Assembly (NCBI GenBank): GCA_021775555.1 | Contig: JAJFHP010000023.1 | Span: forward strand, 124,001-188,000 | From: Hyphomicrobiales bacterium | GTDB taxonomy: Bacteria > Pseudomonadota > Alphaproteobacteria > Rhizobiales > Methyloligellaceae | DNA: 64,000 nt | Direction of reading: 5' to 3' | Part shown: one piece after another, positions 26,997 to 36,774 of the stretch | How positions within the stretch are numbered: the first letter of the stretch is position 1 | How the letters are laid out: each line of letters starts with the position of its first letter | Translations under genes and position numbers: made by a program | The notes under the pieces: model-generated | Seen by the model: the letters and a program-made list of their open reading frames with translations, nothing else | Told to the model about the DNA's origin: nothing | Databases searched by the model: none

Positions 26997-28139
26997 CTAT
27001 TCAAGCCTGCGGTGATCTGTAATCTGCAACCCGTAGCCTTCAAGCCCGACTACCTTGCGATGCGGTGAATTGCTCATCAAAATCATATCGCGCACACCGA
27101 GATCGTGCAGAATCTGAGATCCGATGCCAACTTCCAGAATACGGTCCGGCTGGTCATCGTGCCCGGGATCATCTTTTTTGTCCGAGTCCAGGGCATCCGA
27201 GACAGCACGCGGCCACACATCCCGGATGAGGACGAGAACCCCGCGCCCTTCCTGTTCGATCAACTCCATCGCCTTGTGTACCAGGGAGCTCTTATGTCCC
27301 TCGTCATTGAGGCCGATGATATCTGACAAGGTGTTGCAGGCATGAACCCTGACAAGAACCGGACCAGCTTTTGAAATATCACCTTTTACAAGCGCAATGT
27401 GCTCTTCGGCGGGATCGACCGTTGTGCGGTAAACACGCATGTCGAATTGCCCTCCATGGGCACTTGTCACGTTACGTTCCGCTACACAGCGCACTATGCT
27501 GTCATGCTTGCGACGATAGGCGATCAGATCGGCGATGGCCGCGACCTTGAGTTCATGATGTTGGGCGAAAGCAATCAGGTCCGGCATACGGGCCATGGTC
27601 CCGTCATCGTTCATGATCTCGCAGATGACGCCGGAGGGAGAAAGACCGGCCAGTCGGGCAATATCTACGGCTGCTTCAGTGTGCCCTGCCCGCATCAGCA
27701 CGCCGCCTTCACGTGCAATAAGCGGGAAAACATGACCCGGGGTCGAGATATCCTCAGGTCCACGTGTTGGGTCTATGGCGACGGATATGGTGCGCGCACG
27801 GTCGTGGGCTGAAATTCCGGTCGAAACGCCTTCGCGTGCCTCTATGGAGACCGTGAAAGCGGTTTGGTGTCGTGATTCATTGTGCCGTGTCATCAAATCG
27901 AGATTTAGTTGTCCTGCGCGCTCTGATGTGAGCGTCAGGCAGATAAGACCACGGCCATATTTGGCCATGAAATTGATGGCGTCCGGTGTGGCCATTTGTG
28001 CCGGAATAACGAGATCGCCCTCATTTTCCCGGTCTTCCGCGTCCACGAGTACGAACATGCGCCCATTTCTGGCATCTTTCAGCACGTCCTCTATGGGGGA
28101 GAGGAAGCTCGTATTCTGATCCTGTGCGGCGATGCTCAC
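26997..28139 (-). CDS. ribB: 3,4-dihydroxy-2-butanone-4-phosphate synthase fused to degenerate GTP cyclohydrolase II domain (RibBX)
   Basis: 380 residues. Residues 1-210 are an intact RibB: VDAEDRENEGDLVIPAQ (metal-binding acidic loop), TGISAHDRARTI, and RAGHTEAAVDIARLAGLSP. The C-terminal half looks like RibA but the zinc-site cysteines (C-x10-C-x-C in true RibA) are absent; the region reads VRVHACNTLSDIIGLND. EQEGRGVLVLIRD survives. So GTP cyclohydrolase II activity is not expected and a separate ribA is needed elsewhere. The GTG start overlaps the ribE stop by one base. Confidence 0.93.
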   Translation of the reverse strand: MSIAAQDQNTSFLSPIEDVLKDARNGRMFVLVDAEDRENEGDLVIPAQMATPDAINFMAKYGRGLICLTLTSERAGQLNLDLMTRHNESRHQTAFTVSIEAREGVSTGISAHDRARTISVAIDPTRGPEDISTPGHVFPLIAREGGVLMRAGHTEAAVDIARLAGLSPSGVICEIMNDDGTMARMPDLIAFAQHHELKVAAIADLIAYRRKHDSIVRCVAERNVTSAHGGQFDMRVYRTTVDPAEEHIALVKGDISKAGPVLVRVHACNTLSDIIGLNDEGHKSSLVHKAMELIEQEGRGVLVLIRDVWPRAVSDALDSDKKDDPGHDDQPDRILEVGIGSQILHDLGVRDMILMSNSPHRKVVGLEGYGLQITDHRRLE

Positions 28140-28753
28140 TATGGGACGTCCTTGTTGACTTGGGTTTCAGTGATCCTTGCCACATACCGGGCAAGCAGGT
28201 CTACTTCCAGATTGATCTCATCACCGGCAGTCAAAAGCCCCCAGGTTGTGGCCACAAGTGTATGCGGGATGAGATTGATACCAAATTTTGTGCCCTCAAC
28301 CTCATTTACTGTGAGAGATACACCATTCAGGGCAATAGAACCTTTGGGTGCGATAAATTTCTTCAGCCTCTCATCCACTTCAATTGTGAAGCGAACAGAA
28401 TCGCCATCCTCTGCTTTCTCAACAATTCGCACTGCCGCGTCTACATGCCCGGTGACAATATGCCCGCCAAGCTCGCTTGCAGGCGTGAGAGAACGTTCAA
28501 GATTAATCTTTCTTCCCTGTGACCAGTGTCCAAGTGTTGTATGCGCCAATGTTTCGTTGGAAACGTCAACGCTGAATATGGATTGGTAACCAGCCTCGCC
28601 GGCCACTGCTTTCGTCACAGTCAGGCAACATCCATCGCAGGCAATAGACGCGCCGATGGCGTCATCGTCCAATTCGTATCCACAGGCAATATCGATGTTA
28701 CCGCCCCTGGCGGCGTACACCTGCCCGACATCTGTGATGAGACCTGTAAACAT
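28139..28753 (-). CDS. ribE: Riboflavin synthase, alpha subunit type
   Basis: 204 residues with two internal lumazine-binding repeats: MFTGLITDVGQVYA with GCCLTV-like CDGCCLTV near 40, and GGHIVTGHVDAAV near 95 with GVSLTVNEVEG near 138. It dismutates two lumazines into riboflavin. It sits between ribD and ribBX with 6-base and one-base-overlap spacing. Confidence 0.95.
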   Translation of the reverse strand: MFTGLITDVGQVYAARGGNIDIACGYELDDDAIGASIACDGCCLTVTKAVAGEAGYQSIFSVDVSNETLAHTTLGHWSQGRKINLERSLTPASELGGHIVTGHVDAAVRIVEKAEDGDSVRFTIEVDERLKKFIAPKGSIALNGVSLTVNEVEGTKFGINLIPHTLVATTWGLLTAGDEINLEVDLLARYVARITETQVNKDVP

Positions 28754-28759
28754 GAACGT

Positions 28760-29875
28760 TTATACGACGTGACGGCGATAGAATGAGAGACTATCTGGTC
28801 CGAGCGCCCGCGTCTCCTCAAGGGTGAAAGATGGTGAATTCACGATGACTTCAAGACCGGTTTCCGACAGAACTTTGAGACCAGCTTTCCCGGCAGGTTT
28901 TATTCCCTGATAGAGATATATCTCATCAATCAGGCCTAGCTTCCAGAAGCTCTCTGCGACACTTGGCCCACCCTCGATGAGCAGGCGTGTAATGCCTCGG
29001 CCAGCCAGTTCTTCGAGCACAGACACGGGATTGAGCACTCCATCACCATCTTGGTCAACTTGAAGTATGTTCACTCCAGCCGCTTCCAGCGTGGAGGCTG
29101 CTTTTTTGTCACTCTGCATGGAACAAAACACCCAGAGTGGCGCCTCGTTCATGCTGGCAACGAGTTTTGAATCTTCTTTGATCCTCAATCGGCTATCGAG
29201 AATAACCCTGACAGGTGATCTGTCACCCATTCCGGGCAAACGGCAGGTCAGCTCCGGGTCATCGGTTTCTACCGTACCGCGTCCAGCCAGAATTGCGTCG
29301 CAATGCGCACGCAACAAATGGCCGTGCGCCCTCGCTTCCTCCTCTGTTACCCAAACCGGCGAACCATCGCCCCTGGAAACAAGACCGTCCGAACCAACGG
29401 CCAGTTTCAGTTGCACCAGCGGTCTTTTATTGGTGACCCGCAAAACATGACCGAGAGAGAGGTGTTCAGCCTGTTTAGCAAGCACGCCCTCGACGACTTG
29501 GAGACCCGCCTGACGCAGTTTCTCAATACCGGTACTAGCAACGCGCGGATCTGGATCATGCGCTGAGCAAACAACGCGTGAGATGCCCGCATTGATGATG
29601 GAATCTACGCAAGGCGGGGTTTTTCCATGATGCGCACATGGTTCAAGGGTCACATAGAGCGTACAGCCCCTGGCCCTTTGTCCTGCTTTCTCAAGCGCAA
29701 CACTCTCAGCATGGGGCCTCCCTCCTGGCATCGTCCACCCACGGGCAACAAGCTCAGGAGGTTCGCCGGGGCGCACAATAACGGCCCCTACGGACGGGTT
29801 TGGCCATGTCCGTCCAAGCCCTCGGCGGGCCATGGCCAGTGCGCTTTTCATGAAATAATTATCTGATGTGGACAT
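28760..29875 (-). CDS. ribD: Bifunctional riboflavin deaminase/reductase RibD
   Basis: 371 residues. The N-terminal deaminase domain has the zinc motif HAES near 56 and TLEPCAHHGKTPPC near 77-90. The C-terminal reductase domain runs from about 150 (RPLVQLKLAVGSDG) to LIEGGPSVAESFWKLGLIDE near 300. It performs the second and third steps of riboflavin synthesis. It starts 35 bases after nrdR. Confidence 0.96.
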   Translation of the reverse strand: MSTSDNYFMKSALAMARRGLGRTWPNPSVGAVIVRPGEPPELVARGWTMPGGRPHAESVALEKAGQRARGCTLYVTLEPCAHHGKTPPCVDSIINAGISRVVCSAHDPDPRVASTGIEKLRQAGLQVVEGVLAKQAEHLSLGHVLRVTNKRPLVQLKLAVGSDGLVSRGDGSPVWVTEEEARAHGHLLRAHCDAILAGRGTVETDDPELTCRLPGMGDRSPVRVILDSRLRIKEDSKLVASMNEAPLWVFCSMQSDKKAASTLEAAGVNILQVDQDGDGVLNPVSVLEELAGRGITRLLIEGGPSVAESFWKLGLIDEIYLYQGIKPAGKAGLKVLSETGLEVIVNSPSFTLEETRALGPDSLSFYRRHVV

Positions 29876-29910
29876 AACTACGCACCTCGGCTTGCCAAAT
29901 GCCGGAGGGA

Positions 29911-30402
29911 TCAGTCTTCATCGCGTTTGGGTAACACGTCGTCTTCGTCTTCATCACCCGCCAGTTCACCAAGCAATTCCTCGAAGTCACGCGCTTCTCG
30001 GAAATTCTTGTAAACGGAGGCAAAACGGACATAGGCCACGTCATCAAGCCCTTTCAGACCCTCCATCACCAGACGGCCTATGGTTTCAGATTTAATATCG
30101 CCTTCGCCCATATTCTCGAGCCTGCGGACGATGCCGCTCACCATGCGCTCAACACGTTCAGGATCAACCGAGCGCTTGCGCAAAGCAATCTGCAGGGACC
30201 GCATGAGCTTGTCGCGATCGAACGGCACCCGGCGGCCATGCTTTTTCACCACCGTCAATTCGCGCAACTGAACACGCTCGAACGTGGTGAAGCGTCCGGA
30301 GCAGTCAGAGCACACACGCCGTCTTCGAATCGCCGTGTGATCCTCGGAGGGGCGCGAATCCTTCACCTGCGTGTTGGTGCTCCCGCAATATGGGCACCGC
30401 AT
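29911..30402 (-). CDS. nrdR: Ribonucleotide reductase regulator NrdR
   Basis: 163 residues. The N-terminal zinc ribbon has MRCPYCGS and [14 protein letters not shown], followed by an ATP-cone ([20 protein letters not shown]). It represses nrd operons in response to dATP/ATP. An acidic tail ([14 protein letters not shown]) extends beyond the core. It lies 49 bases after glyA, the usual alphaproteobacterial order. Confidence 0.97.
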   Translation of the reverse strand: MRCPYCGSTNTQVKDSRPSEDHTAIRRRRVCSDCSGRFTTFERVQLRELTVVKKHGRRVPFDRDKLMRSLQIALRKRSVDPERVERMVSGIVRRLENMGEGDIKSETIGRLVMEGLKGLDDVAYVRFASVYKNFREARDFEELLGELAGDEDEDDVLPKRDED

Positions 30403-30451
30403 TATATAGTCTCCCTCTCCCGCGGCCCGCGCGGATCAACGGAATTTCCGG

Positions 30452-31768
30452 TTATGATCCCGATGTGTAAATAGGAAAGCGCTCACACAACGCGACCACT
30501 TTCTTCTTCACAGCCGACTCTGTTTCAGCATTCGATTCAGAACCATTGGCGGCAAGGCCGTCGAGGACTTCGATAATCATTTCCCCGATTGCCTGGAATT
30601 CAGAAACACTAAAACCACGCGTCGTGCCTGCGGGCGTTCCGAGCCGGACGCCGGATGTAACCATGGGCTTTTCCGGATCAAACGGCACACCGTTCTTGTT
30701 ACAGGTAATATTGGCCCGGCCCATCGCGGCTTCCGCGTCGCGGCCGGTCAGCCCCTTGGGTCTCAGATCAACAAGTAGCAGATGGGTATCTGTACCGCCG
30801 GAAACGATATCCAATCCGCCCTCGCTCAACTTGGCAGCCAACTCACGTGCATTTTCCACGACCGCTTGTGAGTAAAGCTTGAAAGAGGGCTGTAATGCTT
30901 CGTGAAATGCGACCGCCTTGGCCGCAATGATATGCATGAAGGGTCCACCCTGTATCCCGGGAAAAATTGCCGAATTGACCTTCTTGGCGATGGCCTCGTC
31001 ATTCGTCAGGATCAACCCGCCGCGCGGCCCCCGCAATGTCTTGTGGGTCGTTGAAGTGGCAATATGCGCATGGGGGAACGGACTTGGGTGAACGCCTGAA
31101 GCCACCAACCCAGCAATATGCGCCATATCCACCAAAAAATAGGCTCCGACAGCGTCGGCAATTTTCCTGAAACGAGCAAAGTCCAGCACGCGCGGATAGG
31201 CCGAACCGCCCGCAATGATGATTGCCGGTTTGTGCTCATGGGCCAGCTTTTCAAGCTCTTCAAAATCAATGAGGGCGTCATCACGTCGCACGCCATATTG
31301 CACGGCATTGAACCATTTACCTGACTGGTTCGGCGGCGCTCCGTGAGTGAGATGCCCTCCAGCCGCCAGGCTCAATCCAAGAATGGTATCACCGGGCTTG
31401 GCGAGTGCCATGAACGCGCCCTGGTTTGCTTGAGAGCCCGAGTTGGCCTGCACATTGGCGAAACCGCAATCAAACAGCTTTGTGACACGCTCAATCGCCA
31501 GATTTTCTGCGACATCCACATGCTTGCAGCCGCCGTAATATCGTCTTCCCGGATAACCTTCGGCATATTTGTTGGTAAGAACCGAACCGGCAGCTTCCAG
31601 CACCGCACGAGAAACAATGTTTTCAGAAGCTATCAGTTCTATTTCATTCTGTTGCCGCCCGAGTTCACCCTGGATTGAATCCCAGATTTCAGGATCTGTT
31701 TCGGCAATTGATTTCTCAAAGAATCCAGGCACCCGGATATTGGTGTCAGGGGCATCGGCAACCGACAT
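30452..31768 (-). CDS. glyA: Serine hydroxymethyltransferase
   Basis: 438 residues from the ATG at 31768; the frame extends upstream to 31855 but is not conserved there. It interconverts serine and glycine with tetrahydrofolate. [20 protein letters not shown] near 55-75, [18 protein letters not shown] near 200 and the PLP lysine in [13 protein letters not shown] are all present. It heads the glyA-nrdR-rib-nusB-thiL array. Confidence 0.97.
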   Translation of the reverse strand: MSVADAPDTNIRVPGFFEKSIAETDPEIWDSIQGELGRQQNEIELIASENIVSRAVLEAAGSVLTNKYAEGYPGRRYYGGCKHVDVAENLAIERVTKLFDCGFANVQANSGSQANQGAFMALAKPGDTILGLSLAAGGHLTHGAPPNQSGKWFNAVQYGVRRDDALIDFEELEKLAHEHKPAIIIAGGSAYPRVLDFARFRKIADAVGAYFLVDMAHIAGLVASGVHPSPFPHAHIATSTTHKTLRGPRGGLILTNDEAIAKKVNSAIFPGIQGGPFMHIIAAKAVAFHEALQPSFKLYSQAVVENARELAAKLSEGGLDIVSGGTDTHLLLVDLRPKGLTGRDAEAAMGRANITCNKNGVPFDPEKPMVTSGVRLGTPAGTTRGFSVSEFQAIGEMIIEVLDGLAANGSESNAETESAVKKKVVALCERFPIYTSGS

Positions 31769-31850
31769 GTAATTGCTCCTCGTGTTTTGCCTATTCAACC
31801 GGAAATATTCGGGCCCACTTACCACATGTTGATGGCATACGCCAAGGATA

Positions 31851-31869
31851 GCCAAATTTTGTGTTTGGC
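31851..31869. repeat. Short inverted repeat GCCAAA-N7-TTTGGC
   Basis: A perfect 6-bp dyad lies in the 154-base divergent region between glyA and the CoA-transferase pair, about 54 bases before the ATG at 31923. It could be an operator; nothing further supports it. Confidence 0.35.
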
Positions 31870-31922
31870 AAGATTAAATGAGATATGTTTCCTGATATGA
31901 ATCCAAAACAGAAGTGGCACCC

Positions 31923-32744
31923 ATGACCGCTGTCCTGACTTCCGTCGAAGAAATTGCCGCAAAGATATCCGATGGATCACTGTTGGCACTGCCGCCTGAA
32001 TATGCGCCCTGCTCCATGGAGGGTATCCGGGCACTCGTTCGGCGTGGCGCCAGGGACCTGCGGCTTTTGGGCGTTCCTCAATTTGGCATTCAGGCAGAAT
32101 TGCTGATTGGCTCGGGTTGCGTGGCGGAAATTGAAACTGCTGCCGTGACACTTGGTGAATTCGGTCTTGCTCCTCGCTTTACCGATGCCGTGAAGAAGCA
32201 AAATATCATAATGCGGGACACCACTTGCCCGGCAATACATGCTGCACTGCAGGCGAGTGAAAAGGGCGTGCCTTTTATGCCTTTGAGAGGGTTAATCGGG
32301 AGTGACATCCTCACCCGTCGTGACGACTGGCTTGTGGCTGACAATCCATTTGGAGAGAATGATCCAATTGTCTATCTACCCGCCATCAAGCCCAATGCCA
32401 CACTATTTCATGCGGCAAAAGGCGATGTCCACGGCAATGTCTGGATTGGTTTGAGGCGGGAACTAATGGTCATGGCGCATGCGTCGAAGGCTGCCTATGT
32501 CAGCGTTGAAGAGATCGTGGACGGTGATCTTCTGTCTGACCCGCAAACTGCAGCAGGAACCATACCCGGACTATATATTACTGCCATCGCAAAGGCGCAT
32601 AAGGGAGCTTGGCCACTGGGTGTTCCCCATTTTTACGAACGTGATAACGAGCACCTGGCCCACTACGCGGAATTGGCCCGTACCCAGGAAGGTTTCAATG
32701 CCTATATCGATCAATGGGTGACCCGCAGGACTGCCGCTGAATGA
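31923..32744 (+). CDS. CoA-transferase-fold protein, subunit A (IpdA/GctA-like)
   Basis: 273 residues from the ATG at 31923 (a GTG at 31914 is possible). ISDGSLLALPPEYAP at the N-terminus, ALVRRGARDLRLLGVPQFGIQAELLIGSG seen as VPQFGIQAELLIGSG, and PFMPLRGLIGSDIL near 125 are typical of the alpha subunit of class I CoA-transferases and of IpdA. AKGDVHGNVWIGL marks the C-terminal half. It overlaps subunit B by 4 bases. Substrate unknown; steroid-ring or other acyl-CoA hydrolysis is possible. Confidence 0.85.
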   Translation: MTAVLTSVEEIAAKISDGSLLALPPEYAPCSMEGIRALVRRGARDLRLLGVPQFGIQAELLIGSGCVAEIETAAVTLGEFGLAPRFTDAVKKQNIIMRDTTCPAIHAALQASEKGVPFMPLRGLIGSDILTRRDDWLVADNPFGENDPIVYLPAIKPNATLFHAAKGDVHGNVWIGLRRELMVMAHASKAAYVSVEEIVDGDLLSDPQTAAGTIPGLYITAIAKAHKGAWPLGVPHFYERDNEHLAHYAELARTQEGFNAYIDQWVTRRTAAE

Positions 32745-33478
32745 GCGAGGTGCGGACCGAGGAACTCATGATTGCTGTGATTGCCCGGATGTTATCCGGT
32801 TTGTCCCATGTTGCGGTTGGGGCGTCTTCCCCTATTCCCGGCTCGGCCGCATTGCTGGCACGAGAACTCTCGGGCGGCAATTTGAGAGTTTCGCTACTGG
32901 GGCGCACATCGAACCCCACCTTCACCGATGGCGCGAAAGAGTTGTTCGATTGCGCCGCACAGGGCCGCATCGATGCATTTTTTCTCAGCGGTGTACAAAT
33001 TGACGGCCAGGCCAATATCAATCTCGTCTCGATTGGTGACCCGGACAAACCCAAGGCACGCTTTCCGGGTTCGTTCGGTTCGGCCTATCTCTATTATGTT
33101 GTCCCGCGCATTATCTTGTTCCGGCAGGAACATTCGCCCCGCTCTCTGGTCCCAAAGGTGGATTATGTGAGCGCACCCGGAGTATCAGAGGCAAATCTGT
33201 ACCGGCCCGGAGGGCCCTTTGCGCTGGTTACGGGGCGATGCCTGTTTGACTTCGACAAGGAGAAAGAGTGTTTCCGGCTTAAGAGCCTCCATCCAGGTCA
33301 GTCTGTTGACGATATCAAGCGTCAAACCGGATTTGAATTTGATATCCCCGATGGCCCAACGGTCCCTGAAACCGAAGCTCCCGATCCTGAATGGCTTGAA
33401 TTGGTTCGCGGTCCGGTCGGAGAAGAAATCCACGAGGTTTATCCGGAGTTTGCAACGAGAATGTTCGGATCGAGTTAA
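32741..33478 (+). CDS. CoA-transferase-fold protein, subunit B (IpdB/GctB-like)
   Basis: 245 residues. The fold is recognised by VAVGASSPIPGSAALLAREL near 25-44 and SGVQIDGQANINLVSIGD near 85-102. The conserved catalytic Glu of true class I transferases would fall in the stretch VSLLGRTSNP, where no Glu is present. Loss of that residue is a feature of IpdAB hydrolases rather than transferases. ATG overlaps the TGA of subunit A (ATGA). The stop codon shares TTAA with the stop of the convergent downstream gene. Confidence 0.85.
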   Translation: MSEVRTEELMIAVIARMLSGLSHVAVGASSPIPGSAALLARELSGGNLRVSLLGRTSNPTFTDGAKELFDCAAQGRIDAFFLSGVQIDGQANINLVSIGDPDKPKARFPGSFGSAYLYYVVPRIILFRQEHSPRSLVPKVDYVSAPGVSEANLYRPGGPFALVTGRCLFDFDKEKECFRLKSLHPGQSVDDIKRQTGFEFDIPDGPTVPETEAPDPEWLELVRGPVGEEIHEVYPEFATRMFGSS

Positions 33479-33783
33479 GCCGTCCAACCTTTCGCAGCGG
33501 GCCGGACAGCATCGTCCGCTCCTTCAGCCCTACCCTCTTCATCAGCTTTTTTCAGCAACATCTTGAGTTTTTGTACCGCAATTTTCTGTAGTTGAGATTG
33601 TGCCGTTGAGGCCGGACCCATGATAACTGCTTCCGTGCCAGTGGTCGCGTCAATGGCGGTTACTTTCATGGTCTGACCAACCTGTTTGTATTCGATATAA
33701 ATCTCTCCTCGCGGACCAGAAACCTGGTCCACGTCTTTAGCAATATCGTCAGGTTTATGCGGCACGCCTGAGATCCATCTCAC
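33475..33783 (-). CDS. Small conserved alphaproteobacterial protein (DUF6898-like)
   Basis: 102 residues if begun at the GTG at 33783; a GTG at 33765 is an alternative. The core [19 protein letters not shown], then [18 protein letters not shown], is a compact beta-rich segment, followed by a lysine-rich helix [15 protein letters not shown]. Small proteins of this kind are found directly after hemA in related bacteria; function unknown. It overlaps hemA by up to 29 bases and meets the CoA-transferase B gene tail to tail in 4 shared bases. Confidence 0.7.
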   Translation of the reverse strand: MRWISGVPHKPDDIAKDVDQVSGPRGEIYIEYKQVGQTMKVTAIDATTGTEAVIMGPASTAQSQLQKIAVQKLKMLLKKADEEGRAEGADDAVRPAAKGWTA

Positions 33784-34972
33784 CCCATAACTGGTTTAGC
33801 GCATCGATGAGGTGATCCATGTCTTCATCGGTGTGTATGGGGCTGGGCGTCAAGCGAATGCGCTCGGTGCCACGAGGCACAGTGGGATAGTTTATGGGCT
33901 GCACATAGATATTGAAGCGTTCCATCAGTGCATCAGTGAGTGATTTGCAAAGCACAGGATCGCCAACCATAACGGGGACAATATGACTTGGGTTGTCCAT
34001 CACCGGTATCCCGGCTTTCTTCATCCGCCGTTTCAGGGTTCGAGCGCGCTCCTGATGGCGCTCGCGTTCAATCTGGCTCACTTTCAAATGCCGCACACTG
34101 GCAAGAGCACCGGCCACGATTGCGGGCGCCAGTGATGTGGTGAAAATAAAACCCAGGGCAAACGAGCGAATGGAATCGACAATATCAGCACTTGCAGCGA
34201 TATAACCGCCCATAATGCCGAACCCCTTGGCAAGCGTACCCTCAATCACGTCGACCTTGTCCAGCACGCCGTCCCGGTCTGCAATTCCACCGCCACGCGG
34301 GCCATACAGGCCAACAGCATGAACTTCGTCCAGATACGTCAGTGCTCCATACTTTTTGGCAAGGTCACAAATATCTCCAATCGCCGAGATATTTCCATCC
34401 ATGGAATAAACCGACTCGAACGCAATAATCTTCGGCGTATCCCGGTCATATCCCTGCAACAACTCTTCCAGATGCAATAGATCGTTATGACGCCAAATTT
34501 CCTTTGGACCACCACCATGACGAATGCCCTCAATCATGGATGCATGATTTTTTTCATCCGAGAAAATAACGCAGCCCGGTAGCAGCTTAACCAGCATGCT
34601 GATTGAAGCATCATTGGCGATATAGCCCGAAGTGAAGAGTAGTGCGGCTTCCTTACCGTGAAGATCTGCGAGTTCCGCCTCAAGCTCCACGTGATAATGA
34701 GTCGTACCGGAGATATTGCGGGTCCCGCCAGAACCCGCACCTGCTGTATCGATGGCATTGTGCATTGCCGAGATGACATTGGGATTCTGTCCCATGCCCA
34801 GATAATCGTTGGAGCACCACACCTTGATATCGTGCTGCTCATCAGCGTTAAAACGATGAGCATTAGGGAAATTGCCGCACTTACGACGTATATCGGCAAA
34901 TTCCCGGTAGCGCCCTTCGTGCTTAATTTCCCTCAGGGCGTCTGCGAATTTTTTATCGTAGTCCATCGCCAT
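33755..34972 (-). CDS. hemA: 5-aminolevulinate synthase
   Basis: 405 residues, a PLP enzyme joining glycine and succinyl-CoA in the C4 haem pathway. [19 protein letters not shown] near 52-70, [19 protein letters not shown] near 80-98 and [18 protein letters not shown] near 210 are family signatures. The PLP lysine is in [16 protein letters not shown] at 34972 or 34966 are both possible. With hemB in this window it shows the C4 route. Confidence 0.97.
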   Translation of the reverse strand: MAMDYDKKFADALREIKHEGRYREFADIRRKCGNFPNAHRFNADEQHDIKVWCSNDYLGMGQNPNVISAMHNAIDTAGAGSGGTRNISGTTHYHVELEAELADLHGKEAALLFTSGYIANDASISMLVKLLPGCVIFSDEKNHASMIEGIRHGGGPKEIWRHNDLLHLEELLQGYDRDTPKIIAFESVYSMDGNISAIGDICDLAKKYGALTYLDEVHAVGLYGPRGGGIADRDGVLDKVDVIEGTLAKGFGIMGGYIAASADIVDSIRSFALGFIFTTSLAPAIVAGALASVRHLKVSQIERERHQERARTLKRRMKKAGIPVMDNPSHIVPVMVGDPVLCKSLTDALMERFNIYVQPINYPTVPRGTERIRLTPSPIHTDEDMDHLIDALNQLWGEMDLRRAA

Positions 34973-35114
34973 CCCTCGATCTTTTTCACCATTCTCATGA
35001 AGAGCGCGGCATCAATCCTGAATGTACTTCTCTATAGTACAAAGCTTATAACCATTCCAATACTGAGGAAAGTTCACTTTCCCGGCATGGGTGATAATGA
35101 CGCGGACCAGACTC

Positions 35115-35146
35115 AAAAAAGCCACCGCGAGCAATTTCACGGTGGC
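35115..35146 (-). terminator. Terminator of the L,D-transpeptidase gene
   Basis: On the minus strand GCCACCG (35146-35140) pairs with CGGTGGC (35127-35121) around a 12-base loop, followed by TTTTTT. It begins 40 bases after the stop codon of the transpeptidase gene. Confidence 0.8.
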
Positions 35147-35185
35147 ACTTTCTCATAAACTGATTTTGGTGACTTTGATCTATAT

Positions 35186-36475
35186 CTAATAAGCCGAGGC
35201 GGTCGCTCCTACGCGATCACGTCCATAAAGATCACGCCGAAAGTTAACGGTTCCGTCCTTTGTCGCCCATGCGGTGACGTATACGAAATAAACCGGAACA
35301 CGCCGATTCAGGCCGACATCCTTGCGGACGCCCGTCTGTTTCATCTGGGTAACTTTACCGACATCCCAGCCACCGTTGGCCTCAAGCAGCCATGAAACCA
35401 GTTGCTTTACGTTCTGTACGCGCACGCAGCCTGAACTATGCGCCCGGAAATTCCGGGAAAACAGGCTCTTGGACGGGGTGTCGTGCATGTAAACCGAATG
35501 GGCATTGTGAAAATTGATTTTCACAAAACCCATGGAATTGTCTTTCCACGGTTGCTGCCGGTAGGCGTAGCCGTAAACGGCAGAAGAATTCCAATTGATT
35601 TTTCTCGGGTCGAGCTTGCGGTTCCCGCTATAGGCATCAATACGATACTCACTGAGAATATCCTTGCCGCGGCGCGCATACATCTTCGCCTTGGGTACGA
35701 GATCCTTACGCACGATACTTTGCGGAATATGCCAATAGGGGTTGAAATTTATCTGGTGGATTTTAGAACGCAGTATGGGTGTACGGCGATCCACCTTGCC
35801 GACAACCGCAGCATGCCTTGAGACAACCTGATCGCTCTGAACGGCTTCTATTTGCGCAGCGGGAATATTGACCATGACATATTTTTTAGCGGCCGATCTG
35901 GTCAGCGTGCGCAGGCGAGCTAGATTCGTCTTGAGCTGATTCAATCGAACCTTGGCCGACACGTTGAGCGCCATGATGGTCGGTTTATTGACGACCCCGG
36001 TAGGCGTCAGGCCATTTCTGTGTTGATATCGTTTCACGGCCTCGGTGAGATAATATCCGTATAATTTGGAATACCCGCTGCCAGCTTGCAGGTCGCGCGT
36101 CAATTCCAGTCGCCTTCGCAGTACCACCACTGCATGGTGGCGCACACCTGCGCGCAACTTCATCATCGGCAATGGCTTCCACCCGCCTCTGACCACGATA
36201 GCGTGATAATGCTTTATTGTGGCCTGGAGAGGCGCAATGTTCGATTTTGAAAGTGTCGGATAGCCCTTTGCCGGCTGTGATTCCAGCTTCCGTCCAATTG
36301 AGCGGTCAAATGACTGTTCATATGACGAGCCGCGTGCATTCCAGGTTTTACCCCAGTCTTCAGAACCGACATCAGCGCTGGAAGTACCCGTGCACAACAC
36401 CGCAAATGCCAGCGCCAGCGGCGCTGTCAGTTTCGGGTTTTGATCATTGTACCTACGCAAATACTTAAATGGCAC
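35186..36475 (-). CDS. L,D-transpeptidase with peptidoglycan-binding domain
   Basis: About 429 residues from the GTG at 36475, chosen because AGGA lies 8 bases before it; a GTG at 36520 is possible. A basic start with the hydrophobic segment LTAPLALAFAVLCTGTSSA forms a signal peptide. A peptidoglycan-binding helix bundle (TEAVKRYQHRNGLTPTGVV) precedes the YkuD domain. The catalytic signature is H...HSSGCVRVQNV, with MHDTPSKSLFSRNFR before it. It makes 3-3 crosslinks or anchors outer membrane proteins to peptidoglycan. An LdtR-like regulator lies just upstream. Confidence 0.92.
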   Translation of the reverse strand: MPFKYLRRYNDQNPKLTAPLALAFAVLCTGTSSADVGSEDWGKTWNARGSSYEQSFDRSIGRKLESQPAKGYPTLSKSNIAPLQATIKHYHAIVVRGGWKPLPMMKLRAGVRHHAVVVLRRRLELTRDLQAGSGYSKLYGYYLTEAVKRYQHRNGLTPTGVVNKPTIMALNVSAKVRLNQLKTNLARLRTLTRSAAKKYVMVNIPAAQIEAVQSDQVVSRHAAVVGKVDRRTPILRSKIHQINFNPYWHIPQSIVRKDLVPKAKMYARRGKDILSEYRIDAYSGNRKLDPRKINWNSSAVYGYAYRQQPWKDNSMGFVKINFHNAHSVYMHDTPSKSLFSRNFRAHSSGCVRVQNVKQLVSWLLEANGGWDVGKVTQMKQTGVRKDVGLNRRVPVYFVYVTAWATKDGTVNFRRDLYGRDRVGATASAY

Positions 36476-36551
36476 TGTTACATTCCTCACATCCGGACCC
36501 CTTCCGGGCAGCAGAAACACACGCTGCAGTTCCTATCATTAGTTTTTCCGG

Positions 36552-36592
36552 GTTAACAAAACACGACCGAGTGTCCCATTTGTGTTTTTAAC
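36552..36592. promoter_or_regulatory. Imperfect inverted repeat in the L,D-transpeptidase promoter region
   Basis: GTTAACAAAACAC (36552-36564) and GTGTTTTTAAC (36582-36592) can pair over 11 positions with a two-base bulge. It lies about 80-120 bases upstream of the GTG in a 239-base gap. Possible operator for the neighbouring MarR regulator. Confidence 0.4.
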
Positions 36593-36715
36593 ACGCCTGA
36601 ACAATCGAGTCGTGAACGCCATTATGCCTTCTGCGTGGCACGCTAGTTACGGATTTTGTCAAAACTGGGGGGTGTTCGGATTTTCTGGGGATGAGTGATG
36701 ATTATTTCAGCCAAA

Positions 36716-36746
36716 TAAAAAACCCCCGGAGCCAAAACTCCGGGGG
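36716..36746 (-). terminator. Terminator of the LdtR-like gene
   Basis: Minus-strand CCCCCGGAG/CTCCGGGGG is a perfect 9-bp stem (36746-36738 with 36731-36723) around 6 bases, followed by TTTTTTATTT. It lies 29 bases after the regulator's stop, so regulator and transpeptidase are probably separate transcripts. Confidence 0.88.
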
Positions 36747-36774
36747 ATAAGTCAGCCTACAGATGCAGTGGTAA

